This document shows positions 57,296 to 64,000 of a DNA stretch of 64,000 nt, piece after piece (position 1 is the stretch's first letter; each line of letters begins with the position of its first letter). This stretch comes from Pseudotabrizicola sediminis (lineage in GTDB: Bacteria > Pseudomonadota > Alphaproteobacteria > Rhodobacterales > Rhodobacteraceae). Where the stretch lies: assembly GCF_004745575.1 (NCBI RefSeq), contig NZ_RPEM01000013.1:9348-73347 (forward strand), written 5' to 3'. The position numbers and the translations under genes are program-made. The notes under the pieces are model-generated. The model made no database searches. It was not told the DNA's origin and saw only the letters and a list, made by a program, of their open reading frames with translations.

Positions 57296-58269
57296 TGCGC
57301 CCGCCCGCCTTCTGGCAGACCCCAGTTGCCGCACCGGGACTGATGGCGCGCCTGTTGCAACCTTTGGGGATGATCTATGGCGCGGTAACGGCCCGCCGTG
57401 TGGCGCAGTCCGGCTACCGGGCGGCTGTTCCGGTGCTCTGTATCGGCAATCTGAATGTTGGCGGCACGGGCAAGACGCCCACTGCCATTGCGCTTCTGGG
57501 GCGTCTTCAGGGCGCGCAGGTGGTGTCGCGCGGCTATGGCGGATCGCTGGCGGGGCCGGTTCTGGTCAACCCTCAGCGCCACACTGCCGCGCAGGTAGGG
57601 GATGAACCGCTGCTGCTGGCGGCCTTTGCACCGACATGGGTGGCAAAAGACCGCGCTGCGGGCGTCCGCGCGGCCGAGGCGGCCGGGGCAAAAGTCATTC
57701 TGATGGATGATGGCTTTCAGAACCCGTCGGTCCACAAGGATCTGTCGATTGTGGTTGTTGATGCCGCACGTGGCTTTGGCAACGGGTTGTGCCTTCCGGC
57801 TGGACCTCTGCGCGAGCCGGTCGCTGCCGGTCTGGCCCGGGCCGATTTCCTGCTGTCGATCGGATCACCGGACGCGCAAGCGCAGTTTGTCCGCGACTGG
57901 GCTTGGCGGATAAACCTGCCCCATTTGCAAGGCGCGCTGAAACCCCTGTCGATGGGCATGGACTGGCGGGGACAGCGTGTGCTGGCCTTTGCCGGCATCG
58001 GTCATCCGGAAAAATTCTTCGCCACCCTGCGCGGCGAAGGGGCGCAGATCCTGCGCGCCGTGTCGCTTGATGATCATCAGACTCTGTCAGACACGCTGCT
58101 GCGCAGGCTGGAGGTCGACGCCAGCTCTCTGGGGGCCCAACTGGTCACAACCGAAAAGGATCAGGTCCGCCTGCCCGCAGACTTCCGTCCAAAGGTTCTG
58201 AGCCTCGTGGTCCGGCTTGAGGTGGCAGACTGGTCGCCGCTGGACGCTGCAATCGGCACCCTGCTCTAG
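57295..58269 (+). CDS. lpxK: Tetraacyldisaccharide 4'-kinase LpxK
   Basis: A 324-residue inner-membrane-associated kinase. The start at [10 protein letters not shown] overlaps the waaA stop (TGATG). The P-loop is [18 protein letters not shown] near residue 50, and the [20 protein letters not shown] motif near residue 138 is specific for LpxK. It phosphorylates the lipid A precursor. Paired with waaA it makes a lipid A/Kdo operon. Confidence 0.95.
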   Translation: MRPPAFWQTPVAAPGLMARLLQPLGMIYGAVTARRVAQSGYRAAVPVLCIGNLNVGGTGKTPTAIALLGRLQGAQVVSRGYGGSLAGPVLVNPQRHTAAQVGDEPLLLAAFAPTWVAKDRAAGVRAAEAAGAKVILMDDGFQNPSVHKDLSIVVVDAARGFGNGLCLPAGPLREPVAAGLARADFLLSIGSPDAQAQFVRDWAWRINLPHLQGALKPLSMGMDWRGQRVLAFAGIGHPEKFFATLRGEGAQILRAVSLDDHQTLSDTLLRRLEVDASSLGAQLVTTEKDQVRLPADFRPKVLSLVVRLEVADWSPLDAAIGTLL

Positions 58270-58287
58270 CGCTGTCAGCCGTGTCGT

Positions 58288-59412
58288 TCAGACAATTTCA
58301 GCCTGATGTTCGCCCAGTTTCGGGGCAGGGCGGTCAAGCGACAGGTCGGCACCCGAGAACCGGAACGGTGATCGCACGCCCGGCATGCCGCCCGGCGCAA
58401 TCTGCATGCCGCGCGCCACGATCTGCGGGTCGGCAAACACCTCATCCAGATCATTGATCGGACCGGCAGGCACACCGGCGGCTTCGCAGGCGGCCAGAAG
58501 GTCGGTCTTGGTCCATCTGCGGGTTGCCGCCGTCAGCCGGTCGGTCAGATCGGCACGGTTCTGCACGCGGTCGGCATTGGTCAGGAAAGCAGGCGCAGTG
58601 GCCATATCCTCCAATCCAAGGATTTTGCACAGGCGCTGGTACTGGCCATCATTGCCGGTTGCCAGGATCAGCCAGCCATCGGCGCAGTCGAAAACGGCAT
58701 AAGGCGCAAGATTGGGGTGGGCGTTGCCCATTTTGGTCGGTGCCACCCCCGTGGTCAGATAGTTCAGCGACTGATTGGCCATGACCGAGGTCGCCACATC
58801 CATCAGCGCCATATCAACATGCTGGCCAAGGCCGGTGGATTGCCGCTGATGCAGCGCGGCAAGAATGCCGGTTGCGGCATAGATGCCGGTAAATATATCG
58901 GTCACCGCCACACCGACCTTTTGTGGCTGGCCACCCGCTTCGCCGGTCACGCTCATCAACCCGGCCATGCCCTGGATGATGAAATCATAGCCGGCACGGT
59001 GCGCATAGGGCCCGTCCTGTCCGAACCCGGTGATAGAGCAATAGACCAGACGCGGGTTTAGCTGCCGCAGGCTGGCGTAATCCAGCCCGTATTTCTCCAG
59101 TCCGCCGACTTTGAAATTCTCGATCACCACATCCGCATCTGCGATCAGGCGGCGCACCATGGCCTGGCCTTCAGGGGTGCGGAAATCGCAGGTGACGGAC
59201 CGTTTGCCCCGGTTTGTCGCGTGGAAATAGGCGGCAGACCGCTCTCCCTCCCGCTCAAGGAACGGAGGCCCCCAACGGCGGGTGTCATCGCCTTCGGGTG
59301 CCTCGACCTTGATCACGTCTGCCCCAAGATCTGCCAATGTCTGACCGGCCCACGGGCCCGCAAGAATGCGGGCCAGTTCAATGACCTTCACACCGGCAAG
59401 GGGTGCCGTCAT
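58288..59412 (-). CDS. CaiB/BaiF-family CoA transferase
   Basis: A 374-residue class III CoA transferase. LAGPWAGQTLADLGADVIKVE is near residue 16, and the catalytic Asp is in VTDIFTGIYAATGIL near residue 167. Family members move CoA between carboxylic acids. The substrate is unclear. Its start overlaps the stop of the DsbA-like gene by four bases, an unexpected partnership. Confidence 0.9.
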   Translation of the reverse strand: MTAPLAGVKVIELARILAGPWAGQTLADLGADVIKVEAPEGDDTRRWGPPFLEREGERSAAYFHATNRGKRSVTCDFRTPEGQAMVRRLIADADVVIENFKVGGLEKYGLDYASLRQLNPRLVYCSITGFGQDGPYAHRAGYDFIIQGMAGLMSVTGEAGGQPQKVGVAVTDIFTGIYAATGILAALHQRQSTGLGQHVDMALMDVATSVMANQSLNYLTTGVAPTKMGNAHPNLAPYAVFDCADGWLILATGNDGQYQRLCKILGLEDMATAPAFLTNADRVQNRADLTDRLTAATRRWTKTDLLAACEAAGVPAGPINDLDEVFADPQIVARGMQIAPGGMPGVRSPFRFSGADLSLDRPAPKLGEHQAEIV

Positions 59413-60068
59413 TCTTTTGCAAGCTCTGCGTCTATGATGGTTTTCAGATCGGCATAAGACATGTTCGCATGCTTGGTACCATTGATGATCAGGGTCGGCG
59501 TGCCCTGAATATCATATTCAGTCATGTTTTCGTTGAACAAATCCAGCATACCTTGCGCCATAGTCGCATCCTGCATGCAGGCATCAAGTGCGGTCTTGTC
59601 CAGGCCGTTGACCAAACCGCTCTTCTTCAGGTTTTCGACCATGTCTGCCGGATTGGTGATGGACAGCCATTCCTGCTGACGTTCGAAAAGCGAATCCTGA
59701 ATGGCAAAATACCGCATCTCACCGCCGCAACGGGCGACCATTGCCGCCCAGAACGCGGGCCGGTCCTGATTGAAGTAGACTTCGCGATACACGAACCGGA
59801 CTTTTCCGGTATCGATGTATTCGGTTTTCAGGGGTTTGAAGATCTGTTCATGAAAGTTCGCGCAATGCGGGCAGGTGTAGGACGCATACTCGATCAGCGT
59901 GACCGGCGCATCGACCGGGCCAAGGGCCATGTCCTTGATTTCCATGGCCGGTGCCTCGGCACCGGGCACTGTGTCCTGCGCAAACGCAGGTGTGGCAGGC
60001 GCAATCGAAAGTCCAAGGCTGCCAGCCAGGATCAAGGCCGAAGCGGCCAGAGTGGTTTTCAGTGACAT
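59409..60068 (-). CDS. DsbA-family thiol:disulfide oxidoreductase
   Basis: A 219-residue periplasmic thioredoxin-fold protein with a signal peptide (to about residue 30, ending PAFAQ). The active site CPHC lies near residue 67 (YASYTCPHCANFHE). The cis-Pro loop GTPTLIING is near residue 190. It resembles DsbA/ScsC-type or DSBA-like thioredoxins of alphaproteobacteria. It lies between dciA and a CoA transferase gene, with overlapping starts and stops. Confidence 0.9.
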   Translation of the reverse strand: MSLKTTLAASALILAGSLGLSIAPATPAFAQDTVPGAEAPAMEIKDMALGPVDAPVTLIEYASYTCPHCANFHEQIFKPLKTEYIDTGKVRFVYREVYFNQDRPAFWAAMVARCGGEMRYFAIQDSLFERQQEWLSITNPADMVENLKKSGLVNGLDKTALDACMQDATMAQGMLDLFNENMTEYDIQGTPTLIINGTKHANMSYADLKTIIDAELAKE

Positions 60069-60607
60069 TATTTCTCGCCTTCTGTCGTCTTGCGACGGTT
60101 TAGGATGTTTTCAGCCAAGGCTTCAAGCGCTGCGCGTAGGCCCGGATCATGGATCGGGGCTGCTGTTTTGCAGGCCTCGGCCCTGATGGCGGGGTCAACC
60201 TGGGCCTCCGCCTTTGGCGCAGGGGTAAATTCTGCCTGACCTTCGGCAAAGCCCACGGGGGCAGTCTGGGTCAGCAAGACCCGCGATATCGCGTTATAGC
60301 CATAGATGGCGTTCACCTTGGCGCGGATCATTTCCTTTTGCATTTCAATCATCGGTGCCATCGGCCCGGTGGTCAACAGTGTGAGGCTGCCGCCAAAACC
60401 ATCGCGCCCGTAACCCACCTTGACCGGCCGGGTGCATTTGGCCAGATCTTCGCCCACTACTTCAGGCCAATGGGTCAAGAGCCGGGTGATGGCAAAGCCG
60501 CGCGATTCTCCTGCCACGCGCACAGGATCTTTCATCAGGCCAAACGCCGGTTCAAACCCGCGCATCCGCCGGGATGGTTTCTGGTAAGGGGTCGCGTTGC
60601 GGGCCAT
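60068..60607 (-). CDS. dciA: DciA-family (DUF721) replication-associated protein
   Basis: A 179-residue protein with the DUF721/DciA pattern: FAITRLLTHWPEVVGEDLAKCTRPVKV near residue 37, followed by LTLLTTGPMAPMIEMQKEMIRAKVNAIYGYNAISRVLL. DciA helps load the replicative helicase in bacteria without DnaC. The C-terminal part is low in conservation. It starts the operon dciA-dsbA-like-caiB, divergent from mutY. Confidence 0.85.
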   Translation of the reverse strand: MARNATPYQKPSRRMRGFEPAFGLMKDPVRVAGESRGFAITRLLTHWPEVVGEDLAKCTRPVKVGYGRDGFGGSLTLLTTGPMAPMIEMQKEMIRAKVNAIYGYNAISRVLLTQTAPVGFAEGQAEFTPAPKAEAQVDPAIRAEACKTAAPIHDPGLRAALEALAENILNRRKTTEGEK

Positions 60608-60688
60608 CTGGTATCCTGTGACACTGCCGCTATCTTATCCTGCCAAGGCTGCTCCGCCAGTGGGAAGTCGGGACAAAGGATATAAAGA

Positions 60689-61735
60689 TTGCGTGACGCC
60701 GGGCTGAGCGACCTATTGCTGGAATGGTACGACAGGGAAGCAAGGGTCATGCCCTGGCGGGTGTCGCCAAAGGCGCGCAGGGCTGGCATCCTGCCTGATC
60801 CCTACCGGATCTGGCTGTCAGAGGTGATGTTGCAGCAAACCACCGTTGCGGCAGTGAAAGACTATTACCGCCGCTTCACCGCGCGCTGGCCGGGCGTGGC
60901 CGATCTTGCCGCCGCACGGGATGCCGATGTGATGGCCGAATGGGCTGGCCTTGGCTATTACGCCCGCGCCCGCAACCTGCTCAAGGCCGCGCGGGCCGTT
61001 GTGGCCGATCATGGTGGTGTATTTCCCGGCACCCGGGATGGCCTGCTTCGCCTGCCCGGCATCGGCCCCTATACCGCAAGTGCAGTGGCCGCCATCGCCT
61101 ATGACGAGCCGGCAACCGTTGTGGATGGCAATGTCGAACGGGTCATGGCGCGGCTGTTCGCGGTGCAGACTCCGATGCCCCTGGCCAAGCCCGACCTGAC
61201 AGCGCTGGCGGCATCGCTGACCCCCGACCAGCGCCCGGGCGATTACGCGCAGGCGGTGATGGACCTTGGCGCCACGATCTGCACCCCCCGCAATCCGGCT
61301 TGCGGGATCTGTCCTGTGGTGCAGGCCTGCGTCGCCCGCCGGCAGGGCATTCAGGCCGAATTGCCCCGCAAGGTGCCAAAGCCGGAAAAGCCAGTGCGCC
61401 GGGGTACTCTGTGGTTGGCGACACAAGGCGACAGGGTGCTCTTGCAGCGCAGGCCGGACAAGGGGCTGCTGGGCGGCATGCTGGGCTTTCCCGGTGATGG
61501 CTGGGATGGCGCGGGCGGCGCTGCCCCCGTTGAGGCCGACTGGCAGGAGATTGGCGAAATCCGCCACACCTTCACGCATTTCCACCTTTTCCTGACCCTG
61601 CACGCCGCCGAGCTGCCGATCGGTTCGGTCGTGACACGCGGGCAGTTTGTGTCTGGCAACGAATTCAGCGCCGAAGATCTGCCGACCGTCATGCGCAAAG
61701 CCTATAGCGCTTTGCGAGACAACGTTACCCGTTGA
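60689..61735 (+). CDS. mutY: A/G-specific adenine glycosylase MutY
   Basis: A 348-residue MutY with a TTG start (ribosome site aagga nine bases before). The catalytic Glu is in LSEVMLQQTTV near residue 45 and the Asp in VVDGNVERV near residue 142. The [4Fe-4S] cluster motif C-x6-C-x2-C-x5-C is intact (CTPRNPACGICPVVQAC near residue 197). A C-terminal NUDIX-like domain for 8-oxoG recognition follows. It works in the same oxidised-guanine repair pathway as MutM. Confidence 0.95.
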   Translation: MRDAGLSDLLLEWYDREARVMPWRVSPKARRAGILPDPYRIWLSEVMLQQTTVAAVKDYYRRFTARWPGVADLAAARDADVMAEWAGLGYYARARNLLKAARAVVADHGGVFPGTRDGLLRLPGIGPYTASAVAAIAYDEPATVVDGNVERVMARLFAVQTPMPLAKPDLTALAASLTPDQRPGDYAQAVMDLGATICTPRNPACGICPVVQACVARRQGIQAELPRKVPKPEKPVRRGTLWLATQGDRVLLQRRPDKGLLGGMLGFPGDGWDGAGGAAPVEADWQEIGEIRHTFTHFHLFLTLHAAELPIGSVVTRGQFVSGNEFSAEDLPTVMRKAYSALRDNVTR

Positions 61736-61784
61736 GATATCGCTTTCCTTGGCCCATCATGCACGAAACCATACAGGGTCAATC

Positions 61785-62921
61785 ATGACAGACCGCCCGC
61801 GCCAGACCATCGGATTTGCCCAGGCAGCGCCGTTCTGGCTGACGCTTGGCATTGTGCCGCTGGCGGTGATCGGGGCCGTATTTGGCGGCTGGTACACAGC
61901 ACTGGTGCCGGCCTACTCGATCCTGGTCTATTCGTCCCTCGACGCGCTGACCGGGTTGAACGACCGCAACGCAGACCCGGAAACCCCCGATGACATGCTG
62001 TTCTGGTATCGGCTGCTCACCCAGATCTGGACCCCGGTCCAGATCGCTGTTCTGTTCGGGACGATTTGGTATGTCGCCGATCGGGAACATCTTTCGGGGC
62101 TGGAACTCGGGGTGTTATTTTTTGGTATCGGCATCATCACCGGCACAGTCGGGATCAATTACAGCCACGAACTGATGCATCAGAGAAACCGACTGGAACC
62201 CTGGTTGGGGGATATCCTGCTGGCATCGGTGCTGTATTCCCATTTCCGGTCTGAACATCTGCGGGTACATCACACCTATGTCGGCACCTGCCGTGATCCG
62301 GTGACGGCCCGTTACAATGAGGGGTTTCACCGCTTTTTCCCGCGTGTGCTGTGCCAAAGCCCGGTTTCCGCCTGGCGGGCCGAAGTCGCCCTGCTGGCCC
62401 GGCGCGGTTTCCCGTGGTGGCACCCAGGCAACCCGTTCTGGCGGTATGCGGCGCTGCAGGCCGGGATGCTCGGCCTGGCCTTTACTCTTGGCGGTTGGTT
62501 GGGTCTTGGCCTCTTCGTCTATCAGGCGGCAGTCGCGATCTGGCAGTTGGAGGCTGTGAATTATGTCGAACACTATGGTTTGACGCGCCGACATCTGGGC
62601 GAGGGCAAGTATGAACATGTCAAACCCCACCACAGCTGGAACGCATCGCATACCGCGTCAAACTGGCTGTTGATCAACCTGCAGCGCCATTCCGACCATC
62701 ATTTCAAGCCCGATCGCCGCTTTCCACTGCTGCAGACCTATGACGCGGATCAGGCCCCGCAGCTGCCGCTGGGCTATCCCCTGATGGTCTTCATCGCGAT
62801 GAACCCGTTGTGGTGGCGGCGGATGATGAACCCGCGTGTCCGGGCGTGGCGCAAATTCCACTACCCCGACATCACGGATTGGCACCCCTATAACAAGGCG
62901 CTGAACCCTGCCCCCCGCTGA
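61785..62921 (+). CDS. alkB: AlkB-type alkane 1-monooxygenase
   Basis: A 378-residue membrane-bound di-iron fatty-acid-desaturase-like enzyme with several transmembrane segments. The AlkB histidine boxes are all present: SHELMHQRN near residue 127, SEHLRVHHTYVGT near residue 157, NYVEHYGL near residue 258 and LQRHSDHHFKP near residue 300. It hydroxylates terminal carbons of medium-chain alkanes with rubredoxin as electron donor; no rubredoxin gene is nearby. The ATG at 61785 is used rather than 61647 within mutY. Confidence 0.92.
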   Translation: MTDRPRQTIGFAQAAPFWLTLGIVPLAVIGAVFGGWYTALVPAYSILVYSSLDALTGLNDRNADPETPDDMLFWYRLLTQIWTPVQIAVLFGTIWYVADREHLSGLELGVLFFGIGIITGTVGINYSHELMHQRNRLEPWLGDILLASVLYSHFRSEHLRVHHTYVGTCRDPVTARYNEGFHRFFPRVLCQSPVSAWRAEVALLARRGFPWWHPGNPFWRYAALQAGMLGLAFTLGGWLGLGLFVYQAAVAIWQLEAVNYVEHYGLTRRHLGEGKYEHVKPHHSWNASHTASNWLLINLQRHSDHHFKPDRRFPLLQTYDADQAPQLPLGYPLMVFIAMNPLWWRRMMNPRVRAWRKFHYPDITDWHPYNKALNPAPR

Positions 62922-62926
62922 GCGGA

Positions 62927-64000
62927 TCAGACCCGCTCCAACGCGATGGCGATCCCTTGGCCAACACCAATGCACATGGTGGCAAGGGCGCGACGCGCCC
63001 CGGTCTGCGCGAGTTGCAGGGCAGCCGTCCCGGTGATGCGCGCGCCCGACATGCCCAGCGGATGGCCAAGCGCGATGGCCCCGCCGTTCGGATTCACACG
63101 TGGATCGTCATCGGCAACCCCAAGGGCGCGCAAGGTGGCAAGGCCTTGCGCCGCAAAGGCTTCGTTCAGCTCAATCACATCCAGATCGGCGGGCGTCAGG
63201 GTCAGCCGGGCCAGCAGTTTTTGCGACGCGGGCGCCGGACCGATGCCCATGATCCGTGGCGGCACCCCTGCGGTCGCCCCGCCAAGAATGCGCGCGATCG
63301 GAGTCAGCCCAAATTTCGCAGCCGTCTTGGCGTTGGCAAGAACAAGTGCCGCCGCACCATCATTCACGCCGCTGGCATTGCCCGCCGTGACCGAGCCATT
63401 GGAGAACAGCGGCTTCAACTTTGCCAAAGCCTCTGGCGTTGTCGCACGGGGATGCTCGTCCCGGTCGACCACCAGTGCATCGCCCTTGCGCTGCGGGATG
63501 GTGACCGGCGTGATCTCACTCGCCAGCCGCCCATTCTCCTGAGCTGCCGCAGCCTTGGCCTGCGAGGACAGCGCCATGGCATCCTGAGCCTCGCGGCTGA
63601 TGCCATAATCATCGGCCACGTTCTGCCCGGTTTGTGGCATCGAGTCTGTGCCATAGGCGGCGTCCATGGCCGGGTTGATGAACCGCCAGCCGATGGTGGT
63701 ATCATACACCGTCGCCTCGCGGCTGAAGGCAGATCCCGCCTTTGGCATGACAAACGGCGCGCGGCTCATGCTTTCCACGCCGCCCGCGATCATCAGATCG
63801 GACTCGCCCGCCGCAATGGCCCGTGCTGCGGCCAGCACCGCATCCATGCCGGAACCGCACAGCCGGTTGATCGTGGTGCCGCTGACACCCACCGGCAGAC
63901 CGGCCAGCAGCAAGGACATGCGGGCCACGTTGCGGTTGTCTTCGCCCGCCTGATTGGCGCAGCCAAAGACAACGTCGTCAACCGCTTCCCAGTCAACGCC
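62927..64000 (-). CDS. pcaF: 3-oxoadipyl-CoA thiolase / acetyl-CoA acetyltransferase, 5' end cut by the window
   Basis: The C-terminal 357 or so residues of a thiolase. The frame runs from the window end (GVDWEAVDDVVFGCANQAGE) without a start. The nucleophile Cys is in INRLCGSGMDAV; the His in GGAIALGHPLGMSGAR and the C-terminal Cys in MCIGVGQGIAIALERV are also seen. The ANQAGEDNRNVARMSLLLAG pattern is closest to PcaF, the final step of the beta-ketoadipate pathway. It would make a link to the decayed catC/pcaD-like genes at 5-7 kb. Transcription runs from outside the window. Confidence 0.88.
   Translation of the reverse strand, partial: GVDWEAVDDVVFGCANQAGEDNRNVARMSLLLAGLPVGVSGTTINRLCGSGMDAVLAAARAIAAGESDLMIAGGVESMSRAPFVMPKAGSAFSREATVYDTTIGWRFINPAMDAAYGTDSMPQTGQNVADDYGISREAQDAMALSSQAKAAAAQENGRLASEITPVTIPQRKGDALVVDRDEHPRATTPEALAKLKPLFSNGSVTAGNASGVNDGAAALVLANAKTAAKFGLTPIARILGGATAGVPPRIMGIGPAPASQKLLARLTLTPADLDVIELNEAFAAQGLATLRALGVADDDPRVNPNGGAIALGHPLGMSGARITGTAALQLAQTGARRALATMCIGVGQGIAIALERV

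Overview
This window is high-GC chromosomal DNA from an alphaproteobacterium, most likely of the family Rhodobacteraceae. The indications are the FlaF/FlbT flagellin regulators, a DUF1217 flagellar protein, a DUF1403-ScpB pair, a dnaA/dnaN/recF/gyrB housekeeping block beside mutM/ubiE/ubiB, and the DUF4170-waaA-lpxK lipid A module. The assignment rests on protein recognition and synteny from memory, not on a database search.

Layout. (1) 1-7.7 kb: arsH, a phosphonate-type ABC transporter (phnD-phnC-phnE-phnE, minus strand), a LysR regulator, and a decayed catabolic locus: an enol-lactone-hydrolase-like gene, an SDR gene and a muconolactone isomerase gene, all frameshifted, plus a 5'-truncated cyclase. 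(2) 7.7-17.4 kb: a chemotaxis cluster with a soluble MCP-like protein, STAS protein, cheY, cheA, cheW, a membrane chemoreceptor, a second cheW, cheR and a cheB broken by one frameshift. (3) 17.4-26.3 kb: a mixed segment with a cold-shock gene, a D-2-hydroxyacid dehydrogenase, a solitary tyrosine recombinase, a LysR/ALDH7 divergent pair, a degraded hybrid histidine kinase, DUF1403-scpB and a small 54-residue gene. (4) 26.3-38.4 kb: gyrB, a LysE-type exporter, recF, dnaN, dnaA, rpsT, an enoyl-CoA hydratase and mutM on the minus strand, then ubiE-ubiB on the plus strand. (5) 38.4-55.7 kb: a large flagellar cluster in several operons (flgD/fliK; flgJ-flgN-like; flagellin-flaF-flbT-DUF1217; fliI; flgB-C-fliE-Q-flgF-G-A-H-fliL; and slt-flhA-fliR-flhB-orf). 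(6) 55.7-64 kb: DUF4170-waaA-lpxK, a dciA-dsbA-like-caiB operon divergent from mutY, an AlkB-type alkane monooxygenase, and the C-terminal part of a 3-oxoadipyl-CoA thiolase cut by the window edge.

How the genes work together. The chemotaxis genes would signal through CheY to the flagellar motor encoded in part at 38-55 kb. The flagellar set covers much of the rod, export gate, hook cap and flagellin, but fliF, fliG/M/N, fliP, flgE/K/L/I and motA/B are not in the window. FlbT probably controls flagellin mRNA, and two strong hairpins lie just upstream of the flagellin gene.

The most distinctive points are a cluster of frameshifted or truncated genes (six in the first 24 kb), a membrane-less chemoreceptor-like protein with an eroded signalling hairpin, paired hairpins ahead of flagellin, a DUF1403-ScpB module, and a hairpin series beside a small unannotated gene downstream of gyrB. 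I found no CRISPR arrays, rRNA or tRNA genes, insertion sequences or obvious prophage.
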